Below are positions 8,120 through 15,571 of a stretch of 64,000 nucleotides of DNA, piece by piece. Source of the stretch: Pantoea sp050157905 (GTDB lineage Bacteria > Pseudomonadota > Gammaproteobacteria > Enterobacterales > Enterobacteriaceae). The stretch covers positions 2,976,001 through 3,040,000 of the forward strand of contig NZ_JBKIWZ010000001.1 in the NCBI RefSeq assembly GCF_050157905.1, written 5' to 3'. Within the stretch, counting starts at the first letter, position 1; every line of letters begins with the position of its first letter. Made by a program: the position numbers and the translations under genes. The notes under the pieces are model-generated. The model searched no databases, was not told where the DNA came from, and saw only the letters and a list, made by a program, of their open reading frames with translations.

Positions 8120-8476
8120 TTATGGCAGGGGCGTAAAGCGGATAAAGCGTGTTCCCTGCATCGTCAGTTCTCCCCTGGCACCTTTATTCAGCTGATGATA
8201 CTCGCCCTCCTTTAGCTGCACTCTGATATCGCTGGCCCCGTTCAGTGGATGAAACAGTACCTCATACCGCATTGCTTCCCCGGCAATGACTTCGCGCTGC
8301 CGTGAACGACGATTGGGCGCGGGAAATTCGCGCTTGCTGCTAACCTCAGCCTGCAGAGAACGCGCAGGTGCAGCGTCATTCATCGCGCCTTCGCGACGCT
8401 GTTTGATAAACTGACGGGTCGCCAGGACGGCGATGATTGCCAGGACGATAACAAAGATTAACGGCGGTTTACTCAT
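8120..8476 (-). CDS. yhhM: YhhM-like DUF2500 protein
   Basis: 118 residues from the ATG at 8474-8476. One N-terminal membrane segment (about 4-22) is followed by a basic linker and a small soluble domain (about 55-118), the arrangement of DUF2500 proteins. The start MSKPPLIFVIVLAII matches E. coli YhhM; an upstream in-frame start at 8518 is less likely. Function is unknown. Convergent with yhhL. Confidence 0.85.
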   Translation of the reverse strand: MSKPPLIFVIVLAIIAVLATRQFIKQRREGAMNDAAPARSLQAEVSSKREFPAPNRRSRQREVIAGEAMRYEVLFHPLNGASDIRVQLKEGEYHQLNKGARGELTMQGTRFIRFTPLP

Positions 8477-8618
8477 CGCATTCTCGCTGCGCTGAAGAGA
8501 AATCAGACGGCAAAGCATACAACCAGAGTTGCCTGATTGTCACATCGCAGAGGCGTAACCTAAACTGGAAGGGATATTTTGGGATCTTTCACCATTCTGA
8601 GTAAAAAAGGGAGAAACA

Positions 8619-9248
8619 ATGCTCTGGTCTTTCCTCGCTGTCCTTTTCTCCGGCTGGCTCTATGTCGATGCCAGCTATCGCGGCCCACAATGGCAGCGCT
8701 GGCTGTTTAAACCAGTCACCCTGCTCCTGCTGGTGGGACTCGCCTGGCAGGCCCCGATGCTGCAAAGCACGGACTATCTGATTCTGGCCGGGCTGGTCGC
8801 CACGCTGATTGGTGATGCGTTAACGCTGCTGTCGCGTCAGCAGATGCTCTATGCTATCGGGGCCTTTTTCCTGTCGCACCTGCTCTACACCCTCTGCTTC
8901 GCCGCCAGCATGACCATGACTTTCTTCTGGCCGATTCCGCTGACGCTGCTGATTATCGGTGCCGCCCTGATCGGCATCATCTGGAGCCGGCTGGAAGATC
9001 TGCGCTGGCCGGTCTGTACCTTCATTGGTATGACGCTGGTGATGACCTGGATCGCCACCGAGCAGTATTTCTTCCGTCCGACCGATTACAGCTTCTCTAT
9101 CATGGTCGGTGCCGGTCTGCTGCTGCTGGCAAATGCCGTCTGGTTCCTCTCGCACTACCGCCGTCGCTTTGCCGCCGACAGCGCAATTGTCGCCGCCTGC
9201 TATTTTGCCGGTCACTTTATGATCGTGCGGTCATTGTGGGTGGTCTGA
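8619..9248 (+). CDS. yhhN: YhhN, TMEM86-type membrane protein
   Basis: 209 residues with about eight hydrophobic helices. It belongs to the YhhN/TMEM86 family; animal TMEM86B is a lysoplasmalogenase, but the bacterial activity is not established. GGGAG lies before the ATG. It sits directly upstream of the zntA promoter, as in E. coli. Confidence 0.88.
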   Translation: MLWSFLAVLFSGWLYVDASYRGPQWQRWLFKPVTLLLLVGLAWQAPMLQSTDYLILAGLVATLIGDALTLLSRQQMLYAIGAFFLSHLLYTLCFAASMTMTFFWPIPLTLLIIGAALIGIIWSRLEDLRWPVCTFIGMTLVMTWIATEQYFFRPTDYSFSIMVGAGLLLLANAVWFLSHYRRRFAADSAIVAACYFAGHFMIVRSLWVV

Positions 9249-9258
9249 TAAAAGCGCC

Positions 9259-9290
9259 TTGACTCTGGAGTGGACTCCAGAGTGTAGGAT
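9259..9290 (+). promoter_or_regulatory. ZntR-type promoter/operator of zntA
   Basis: A -35 TTGACT (9259-9264) and a -10 TAGGAT (9285-9290) are separated by 20 bases instead of 17. The spacer holds the inverted repeat CTGGAGT / ACTCCAG. A long spacer with a dyad is the hallmark of MerR-family activation, and this dyad matches the known ZntR site of E. coli zntA. zntR itself is not in the window. Confidence 0.93.
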
Positions 9291-9333
9291 AATGGGATGG
9301 GCAGCGTCGCTCATCCCTTTATCCGGAGGTCGT

Positions 9334-11619
9334 ATGCATCATCATCACGTCTGTAGCTGTGGCAAACCCCCCGCCAGTCACGCCGCCGCAAAGCCACTGT
9401 GTCAGGTTCCTCAGGCCCGTCCCCTCACCCTTTCCATCCATGCTGCCACGCCCGTGAAGGCGGATACGGCAGGCTGCTGCTGTGACAGCGACAGCAGTGC
9501 CGGCAGTGACGCCGACGTGGCGGAGGAAAGCGATCGGCGAGACAGCGTTTATCCCTTTAGCTGGCAGGTCCGGGGAATGGATTGTCCCGCCTGCGCCCGC
9601 ACCGTTGAAACCGCCGTACGTCAGGTGAGTGGTGTCACCGACGCCCGCATCCTCTTCAGTAGCGAGAAGCTGATGGTCAGCGCCGACACTGATGTCCGGA
9701 ACGCGGTTGAACAGGCCGTGGAAAAAGCCGGATTCCGGCTGGCCGCCTCCTCTTCTTCCTCCGCGCCACAGGCCACGCCAGGCTGGCAGCAAAACCGGAT
9801 GCTGATGCTGCTGGCGCTGCTGGTACTCGCCAGCACCCTGCTCAGCCAGCTTGCGCCGATCTGGGGCGATCGGCTGTTTGTCGTGACCACGCTGGCGGGC
9901 CTGATCCCGGTAGCACGCGCAGCCTGGCAGCGCCTGCGCAGCGGATCGCCATTTACCATTGAGACACTGATGACCGTGGCGTCGGCGGGCGCACTGATGA
10001 TTGGCGCGCACGCCGAAGCGGCGATGGTACTGGTCCTGTTTCAACTGGGCGAACAGCTGGAAAGTTATGCCGCCTCCCGGGCGCGTAGCGGCGTTACCCG
10101 CCTGATGGCGTTGCGGCCAGAATCGGCGATTCGCCTGCAACAGGGCAAAGGTGTTGAGGTGTCGGTTGCCGCGCTGCAACCCGGCGATGTCATTGACGTC
10201 GCGGCGGGCAGCCGTTTACCGGTCGATGGCCGCTTACTCAGCCCGATGGCCAGTTTCGATGAGAGCGCTCTGACCGGCGAATCCCTGCCGGTGACGCGGA
10301 GTTGCGGAGAGACACTGCCTGCCGGTGTCACCAGTGTTGACCGGCGGGTGCAGCTGGAAGTGGTGTCAAAGCCCGGCGAAAGTGCGATCGACCGTATTCT
10401 GCAGCTGATAGAAGAAGCAGAAACGCATCGCGCCCCGGTTGAGCGTTTTATCGACCGGTTCAGTCGTATCTATACGCCGCTGGTGATGCTGCTCTCGCTG
10501 CTGGTGATGGTAGGGGTGCCGCTCTCTGGCGCAGGCGAGTGGCAGCCGTGGATCTATAAAGGACTGACCCTGCTGCTGATTGGCTGCCCCTGTGCGCTGG
10601 TGATCTCAGTTCCCGCCGCCATCACGTCCGGGCTGGCGGCGGCGGCGCGTCAGGGTGCCCTGATCAAAGGCGGGGCAGCGATGGAGCGGCTGAGTTCGCT
10701 GCGCTGCATCGCGTTTGATAAAACCGGTACGCTGACGCTGGGCAAGCCCGAACTGACACAGATCCTGCGGTTTGGCGCAAGCGACGAGACTGCGATACTG
10801 GCGCTGAGCGCGGCTGTGGAACAGGGGGCAACCCATCCGCTGGCCAGCGCCATCATGGCGGCCGCGCAGGCACGCCATCTGACGTTGCCCGAGGCGCACG
10901 ATCAGCAGGTGCTGGCAGGACGTGGCATCTGCGCCCGGCTTGCAGGCCAGCAGGTACAGCTGCTGGCACCCGCACATGCACCCGGCCTGGCACCGGCGCA
11001 ACGCGCGCAGATTGCCCAGCGGGAAGCGGAAGGGGAAACCCTGGTCGTGCTGTTGCAGGAAGGTGAGGTGCTGGGGGCGCTGGCGCTGCGCGATCGGCTG
11101 CGCGACGACGCGGCCGCTGCGGTGCAGGCGCTGAAAAAACTGGGTATTGAGAGCCTGATGCTGACCGGGGATAATCCGCGAGCCGCCGCCACCATCGCCC
11201 GCCAGCTGCAGATTGATTATCGCGCCAGCCTGCTGCCTGCCGACAAGGTTGCGGCAGTGCGTGAACTGAGCCAGCAGCAGCCGCTGGCGATGGTCGGGGA
11301 TGGCATCAACGATGCGCCAGCCATGAAAGCAGCAACCCTGGGAATTGCGATGGGCAGCGGCACCGATGTGGCGCTGGAAGCGGCCGATGCGGCCCTGACG
11401 CGAAATCAGCTCGGCCATCTCGCACCGATGATTGCGCTGGCCCGCCGGACCCGCCGCATTATCCGTCAGAATATCGGTATCGCGCTGGGATTAAAGGCAA
11501 TTTTCCTGGTCACCACCCTGCTGGGTCTGACCGGACTCTGGCTGGCGGTCGTGGCCGATTCAGGGGCTACCGCGCTGGTCACCGCCAACGCGCTGCGGTT
11601 ACTGCGGCGACGCGCCTGA
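9334..11619 (+). CDS. zntA: ZntA, Zn(II)/Cd(II)/Pb(II)-exporting P1B-type ATPase
   Basis: 761 residues from ATG 9334, which has GGAGG four bases upstream. The N-terminus is rich in metal ligands: MHHHH, CSCG and a CCC cluster, then a heavy-metal-associated domain with GMDCPAC. Downstream come the TGES loop, the membrane metal-site motif CPC within GCPCALV, the phosphorylation motif DKTGTL, the HP motif in THPLA, TGDNPRAA and GDGINDAP. It pumps toxic divalent metals out of the cytoplasm. The MHHHH start is an addition relative to the E. coli protein as I remember it. Expression is driven by the ZntR promoter just upstream. Confidence 0.97.
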   Translation: MHHHHVCSCGKPPASHAAAKPLCQVPQARPLTLSIHAATPVKADTAGCCCDSDSSAGSDADVAEESDRRDSVYPFSWQVRGMDCPACARTVETAVRQVSGVTDARILFSSEKLMVSADTDVRNAVEQAVEKAGFRLAASSSSSAPQATPGWQQNRMLMLLALLVLASTLLSQLAPIWGDRLFVVTTLAGLIPVARAAWQRLRSGSPFTIETLMTVASAGALMIGAHAEAAMVLVLFQLGEQLESYAASRARSGVTRLMALRPESAIRLQQGKGVEVSVAALQPGDVIDVAAGSRLPVDGRLLSPMASFDESALTGESLPVTRSCGETLPAGVTSVDRRVQLEVVSKPGESAIDRILQLIEEAETHRAPVERFIDRFSRIYTPLVMLLSLLVMVGVPLSGAGEWQPWIYKGLTLLLIGCPCALVISVPAAITSGLAAAARQGALIKGGAAMERLSSLRCIAFDKTGTLTLGKPELTQILRFGASDETAILALSAAVEQGATHPLASAIMAAAQARHLTLPEAHDQQVLAGRGICARLAGQQVQLLAPAHAPGLAPAQRAQIAQREAEGETLVVLLQEGEVLGALALRDRLRDDAAAAVQALKKLGIESLMLTGDNPRAAATIARQLQIDYRASLLPADKVAAVRELSQQQPLAMVGDGINDAPAMKAATLGIAMGSGTDVALEAADAALTRNQLGHLAPMIALARRTRRIIRQNIGIALGLKAIFLVTTLLGLTGLWLAVVADSGATALVTANALRLLRRRA

Positions 11620-11641
11620 GCACGGCCCTGTGGGGGCAGAG

Positions 11642-11672
11642 GTTAACGGCGGCCTGTCCGGCCGTCGTTAAC
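11642..11672. terminator. Bidirectional terminator between zntA and tusA
   Basis: Thirteen-base arms (11642-11654 and 11660-11672) with one wobble pair and a 5-base loop. The right arm overlaps the tusA stop codon, so the hairpin can end both convergent genes. Confidence 0.65.
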
Positions 11673-11919
11673 CCGCCATGCCTTTGCGGATCAGGAACTG
11701 ATAGGGCAGCGTATCGGTCTGCTGTGCCAGCAGGCCGTGTTCCATAAAGCGGCAGAAACCAGGAATATCACGGGTGGTGGCCGGATCATCGGCGATGATC
11801 AGCAACGTCTCGCCATCCTGCAGGCTGCGTACGGTTTTGCGCACCATCATGACCGGCTCCGGGCAACGCAGGCCGCGGGCATCCAGCTGATGGTCGGCAG
11901 AGGAAAAAGCATCGCTCAT
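11668..11919 (-). CDS. tusA: TusA, sulfur-carrier protein for tRNA thiolation
   Basis: 83 residues with the signature LRCPEP, Cys19 being the persulfide-bearing residue. TusA takes sulfur from IscS and passes it to TusBCD and MnmA for 2-thiouridine at tRNA position 34, and also influences sulfur flow to molybdopterin. Length and the position between zntA and yhhQ match E. coli. Confidence 0.96.
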   Translation of the reverse strand: MSDAFSSADHQLDARGLRCPEPVMMVRKTVRSLQDGETLLIIADDPATTRDIPGFCRFMEHGLLAQQTDTLPYQFLIRKGMAG

Positions 11920-12086
11920 AATCGACTCGGTTCAGGTAAGGGGCGCTCATTCTAGCGCGTGCAGGCGGCGACGCAAGGCGATAACGATTGCGTTAAAATT
12001 AACCATTGCATAAAAAGCACAACGCGGTAAGATGCCGCCGCTTTTTGCTCATAAAACTGCCCGTCATCGCTCGAACGGTGTCGCGC

Positions 12087-12117
12087 AATGGGTTCCCTCA
12101 CCCCAACATTAAAAAGG
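12087..12117 (+). promoter_or_regulatory. Probable preQ1-I (type III-like) riboswitch before yhhQ
   Basis: In the yhhQ leader, TGGG (12089-12092) can pair with CCCA (12102-12105), closing a C-rich loop that contains CCCT. The 3' tail is an A-run ending in the Shine-Dalgarno AAGG (12114-12117), which can pair with CCT of the loop to make an H-type pseudoknot. This is the preQ1-I plan. In enterobacteria a type III preQ1-I riboswitch that uses the Shine-Dalgarno itself is known upstream of yhhQ. PreQ1 would lower translation of the transporter. The stem is short (4 bp), so the fold rests on context as well as sequence. Confidence 0.6.
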
Positions 12118-12123
12118 TCGACT

Positions 12124-12789
12124 ATGCTCGCATTTTCTTCACGTCAGCGCATGCATGCGCTTTTCTGGTTGTCGCTGTTTCACCTGCTGGTGATCACCTC
12201 AAGTAACTATCTGGTCCAGCTGCCGGTTGCCATCTTTGGTTTCCACACCACCTGGGGCGCGTTCAGCTTTCCGTTTATCTTCCTGGCGACCGATCTCACC
12301 GTGCGTATCTTTGGCGCACCGCTGGCCCGACGCATTATTCTGGCGGTGATGATCCCGGCACTGTTCATCTCCTATGGCATCTCTGCCCTCTTTTATCAGG
12401 GCGAATGGCAGGGCTGGCAGGCGCTGGAACAGATGAACCTGTTCGTTGCCCGTATCGCCTGCGCCAGCTTTATGGCGTACGCGCTGGGTCAGATCCTCGA
12501 CGTTCATGTCTTCAACCGCCTGCGCCAGCTGCCCCAGTGGTGGGTCGCACCGGGTTGCGCCATGTTTCTGGGCAACATCAGCGACACGCTGGCCTTTTTC
12601 TTTATCGCGTTTTACAAGAGCCCCGATGCGTTTATGGCGCAGCACTGGGTCGAGATCGCCCTGGTAGATTACAGCTTCAAGGTGCTGATCTGCATGGTCT
12701 TCTTCCTGCCCGCCTATGGTGTGCTACTCAATGCGGCGCTGAAGCGCCTGGCTGAACGTCAGGCCACCCGCCAGGTCAACTTCGGCTAA
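12124..12789 (+). CDS. yhhQ: YhhQ, queuosine-precursor transporter
   Basis: 221 residues from ATG 12124, preceded by AAGG at 7-base spacing. Six hydrophobic helices and motifs such as HTTWGAFSFPFIFLATDLTV, GQILDVHVFNRLR and FGN/LGN-SDTLAFFF place it in the YhhQ/QPTR family, which imports preQ0 and preQ1 for queuosine salvage. Two upstream in-frame starts would run through the leader and are rejected. tusA is divergent. A probable preQ1 riboswitch covers the ribosome site. Confidence 0.93.
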   Translation: MLAFSSRQRMHALFWLSLFHLLVITSSNYLVQLPVAIFGFHTTWGAFSFPFIFLATDLTVRIFGAPLARRIILAVMIPALFISYGISALFYQGEWQGWQALEQMNLFVARIACASFMAYALGQILDVHVFNRLRQLPQWWVAPGCAMFLGNISDTLAFFFIAFYKSPDAFMAQHWVEIALVDYSFKVLICMVFFLPAYGVLLNAALKRLAERQATRQVNFG

Positions 12790-12799
12790 GCCAGGTTCT

Positions 12800-12851
12800 T
12801 CAGACGTCAGGGGCTGACGGACAAACAGGCGTCTGACTCACCCGACGCCTG
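12800..12851 (+). repeat. Two mutually exclusive hairpins after yhhQ
   Basis: TCAGACG (12800-12806) pairs with CGTCTGA (12830-12836), enclosing a further GTCAG/CTGAC hairpin. Alternatively CAGGCGTC (12826-12833) pairs with GACGCCTG (12844-12851). The two stems share bases 12830-12833. No T-run follows, so a simple terminator is doubtful; a 3' end or processing structure for yhhQ is possible. Confidence 0.5.
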
Positions 12852-12967
12852 GCCGCCCTGCCATTCCGGCCAATTTCCGCTAAGATCTTCTGACAATCAT
12901 CAGGTTGCGTTTGCAGCCTGATTCCTGTTGTATTAATGCCTGACCGGAAACTGAAAAAGGGATTCTG

Positions 12968-13522
12968 ATGCGCAAGCTGGTGAAATATGTAGGAATGAGT
13001 TTACTGGTGCTGGGCTTAGCGGCCTGTGACCAGAAGAAAGAGGATGCGGCGAATGACAACGGCGTCAGCGCCAGTCAGTCAGCGCAGACCGTCACGCTGA
13101 TGGATGGCAAGCTGAGCTTCTCACTGCCACCTGGCATGTCAGATAAAAGCGGTAAGCTGGGTTCACAGACTACCAACATGCACGTCTATGCGGATGAAAC
13201 CGGCGCGCGTGCCATTATCGTGATTGCGGGCGAACCAACCAGTGACGGGCTGGATGTGCTGTCGCAGCGTATGGAGCAGCAGCAGCGTAACCGTGACCCG
13301 CAGCTGCAGGTCGTGTCGAACAAATCGGTGACGCTGAAAGATCAGCCGGCGCAGCAGCTGGATACTGTGATTTCCGCCAACAATCAGACCTCATGGTCTT
13401 CGGTGATTCTGGCGAAAGTGGATGGCAAGCTTCTGACACTGCAGATTACGCTGCCAGGCGACAATCAGCAGCAGGCGCAGAGCGACGCTGACACGATTGT
13501 GAAAAGCATTACTCTGAAGTAA
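12968..13522 (+). CDS. dcrB: DcrB, periplasm-facing lipoprotein
   Basis: 184 residues with a lipoprotein signal peptide (lipobox LAAC, Cys20). The body matches E. coli DcrB, for example GKLSFSLPPGMSDKSGKLG and QRNRDPQLQVVSNKSV. In E. coli dcrB is needed for infection by phages C1 and C6 and affects envelope lipoprotein maturation. In E. coli the next gene is yhhS; here the inositol cluster intervenes. Confidence 0.93.
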   Translation: MRKLVKYVGMSLLVLGLAACDQKKEDAANDNGVSASQSAQTVTLMDGKLSFSLPPGMSDKSGKLGSQTTNMHVYADETGARAIIVIAGEPTSDGLDVLSQRMEQQQRNRDPQLQVVSNKSVTLKDQPAQQLDTVISANNQTSWSSVILAKVDGKLLTLQITLPGDNQQQAQSDADTIVKSITLK

Positions 13523-13527
13523 ACCGG

Positions 13528-13564
13528 CAGGCTGACTTCCCTGCCTGGCAGAGAAGTCAGCCTG
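13528..13564. terminator. Strong hairpin between convergent dcrB and iolE
   Basis: Perfect 12-bp arms (13528-13539 and 13553-13564) with a 13-base loop between the two convergent stop codons. No clear T-run follows on either strand, so its strength as an intrinsic terminator is uncertain. It also marks the left edge of the inserted inositol cluster. Confidence 0.55.
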
Positions 13565-13580
13565 TCAGCGTAAAACCGTA

Positions 13581-14477
13581 TTACAATCCTGCATGCTCGC
13601 GAATGTATCTGCGGGCTTTGACCGCATATTCAAAGGGATTCGCGAGTGCCGGATCCTGCTCTGCTTCCACCACCATCCAGCCTTTATAACCGTAATCATC
13701 CAGAATCCGGAAGACCGGTGTAAAGTCGATCACGCCATCACCCGGCACGGTAAAGGTGCCCTTTTTGACCCCTTCCAGAAACGAAAGATGATTCTCCCGG
13801 ACGTCGGCGACCACCTCATCACGCACATCCTTGAGGTGAACGTGGAAGATACGCGGCAGATGGGTTTCCAGCACTGCCAGCATCTTCTGCTGTGAGCCCT
13901 CAGAGTAGTAGACATGGCCGGTATCATAGAGCAAACCGACCTGCTCATCGGTCATCGCCATAAAGCGATCAATCTCTTCCGTAGTCTGAATACCGGTGCC
14001 CATGTGATGATGCAGCGTGACGCGCATTCCTTTCTCTGCCGCGATCCGCGCCAGCTCGTTGTAGCCTTCTGCGGTTAAGCGCCATTCTTCATCCGTGAAA
14101 ACGGGTTTCTGTTCAAACACCGCCAGCTCGGTGCCCTGAATACTTTTGCTCTGCTCCGAACAGCCAATCACCCGTGCGCCCATCGCATGCAGGAAGTTCA
14201 TGTGCTCCGTGAACTCCCTGAGGGTTTTCTCTCTGTCGCCACGGGCGAAAAAGGTGCTGAACCAGGCATTACAGATTTCGATACCGCGAATGTCGAGCAT
14301 CGGTTTCAGAATCGCCGGGTCGCGGGGATATTTACTGCCGACTTCGCTGCCGGTAAAGCCAGCCAGCGCCATCTCGCTGACCGTCTGCTGAAAAGTATTT
14401 TCACTGCCGAGCGCCGGCATATCGTCATTGGTCCAGCCGATCGGCGCAATCGCCAGTTTTACGTTCTCTTTGTTCAT
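13581..14477 (-). CDS. iolE: IolE, myo-inosose-2 dehydratase
   Basis: 298 residues from the ATG at 14475-14477, starting MNKENVKLAIAPIGWTNDDM. The start APIGWTNDDMP, the segment TLHHHMGTGIQTTEEIDRFM, LLYDTGH, HVHLKDVR and VVEAEQDPA are IolE signatures and carry the metal-binding Glu, Asp and His of this TIM-barrel family. It dehydrates 2-keto-myo-inositol to the trione-type intermediate used by IolD. An upstream in-frame start at 14498 lacks a ribosome site. Third gene of iolD-iolG-iolE, 32 bases after iolG. Confidence 0.93.
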   Translation of the reverse strand: MNKENVKLAIAPIGWTNDDMPALGSENTFQQTVSEMALAGFTGSEVGSKYPRDPAILKPMLDIRGIEICNAWFSTFFARGDREKTLREFTEHMNFLHAMGARVIGCSEQSKSIQGTELAVFEQKPVFTDEEWRLTAEGYNELARIAAEKGMRVTLHHHMGTGIQTTEEIDRFMAMTDEQVGLLYDTGHVYYSEGSQQKMLAVLETHLPRIFHVHLKDVRDEVVADVRENHLSFLEGVKKGTFTVPGDGVIDFTPVFRILDDYGYKGWMVVEAEQDPALANPFEYAVKARRYIREHAGL

Positions 14478-14509
14478 TGTCGTGTTCCCGGGCCGCATTC
14501 AGGGCGAAA

Positions 14510-15520
14510 TCAGTTGTAAAAAGCAGGACGCGGCGGCATCTCTACCGGCTCAATGGCACCGCTGTTTTGCGCTTTAATGCAGGCATCTGCGGCCACAGAG
14601 GCAGCAAAACCATCCCAGGCGGATGGGCCGGTCAGCTGGCCTGCCTGGATATCGTTGATAAACGCCTGCAGCTCAACGTCATAGGCCTCAATAAAGCGAT
14701 CTTTCCAGTCCACCAGGATGGTATTCGACAGACGGGCATCTTTGCGTAACTGCACTGAAGAGGGTTCCGGCAGACGGGCAATGCCCTCTTCCCCGACCAC
14801 TTCGCACTGAATGTCATAGCCATACGCGCAGTTCACAAAGATTTCGACGTCGATGCGTACCCCTTTCTGGGTTTCAAACAGCACGATTTGCGGATCTTTC
14901 AGCTGACCGTGTGACTTTGACGTCACGCGTGGGAAGACCACCTGCACCGTTTTGTAGTCATCGCTGGTCAGCCAGCGCAGCACGTCCAGTTCGTGGATCA
15001 GGGTGTTGGTAATCGCCATCGGCGTAGTGTAGTTCTCTGGCACGGTCGGGTTGCGGTGCGCGCAGTGCAGCATCAGCGGCTCACCAATGTCGCCGTCGGT
15101 GATCACCTTTTTCAGCGCGCGGTAGCCCGCATCGTAAGGACGCATAAAACCAACCTGCACCAGACGTTTTCCCGCCTGAATCTCCGCATCGACAACCCGG
15201 CGGCAGCCCTCGGCGCTCATCGCCAGCGGCTTCTCACAGAACACCGGCTTACCCGCGGCAATCGCCGCCAGGGTGAACTCTTCGTGGGTCGGGTCCCATG
15301 AAGTCACCAGTACCGCATCGACACTGGGCGACTGAATGACATCATGGCCGTTCTGAAACACCTCCGCCTCGATATTCAGGCGCTGGAGGGCGGCACGTGC
15401 ACCATCGACGTTAATGTCAGAGACGGCCACGACCCGGGCACCCTGCAGCACATGGCTGCAACGGCGAATATGTTCCTGACCAATTGCACCTGTACCGATA
15501 ACACCAAGTCTTAAAGTCAT
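14510..15520 (-). CDS. iolG: IolG, inositol 2-dehydrogenase
   Basis: 336 residues of the Gfo/Idh/MocA family. The NAD-binding loop GTGAIG is at 9-14, the catalytic EKP at 96-98 (Lys97) and the catalytic histidine at 176 in NTLIHELDVLRW. It oxidises myo-inositol to 2-keto-myo-inositol with NAD, the first step of the pathway. Residue 172 is Asn, whereas the B. subtilis enzyme has Asp there from memory, and some enterobacterial homologues Glu. Substrate could therefore be a related inositol, but the operon argues for inositol. Lies 51 bases after iolD and 32 before iolE. Confidence 0.92.
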   Translation of the reverse strand: MTLRLGVIGTGAIGQEHIRRCSHVLQGARVVAVSDINVDGARAALQRLNIEAEVFQNGHDVIQSPSVDAVLVTSWDPTHEEFTLAAIAAGKPVFCEKPLAMSAEGCRRVVDAEIQAGKRLVQVGFMRPYDAGYRALKKVITDGDIGEPLMLHCAHRNPTVPENYTTPMAITNTLIHELDVLRWLTSDDYKTVQVVFPRVTSKSHGQLKDPQIVLFETQKGVRIDVEIFVNCAYGYDIQCEVVGEEGIARLPEPSSVQLRKDARLSNTILVDWKDRFIEAYDVELQAFINDIQAGQLTGPSAWDGFAASVAADACIKAQNSGAIEPVEMPPRPAFYN

Positions 15521-15571
15521 AATTACACCTGTGTAGGGTTCGTACGGAGAAGAGGAAAATGGCTCTTAAAA

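Noticed and set aside
9259..9333. An earlier start for zntA
   Set aside because: The extra codons coincide with the ZntR promoter and operator, so they are upstream of the transcript start.
10606..11418. A 270-codon minus-strand open frame within zntA
   Set aside because: It is antisense to the conserved ATPase core and has no recognisable domain.
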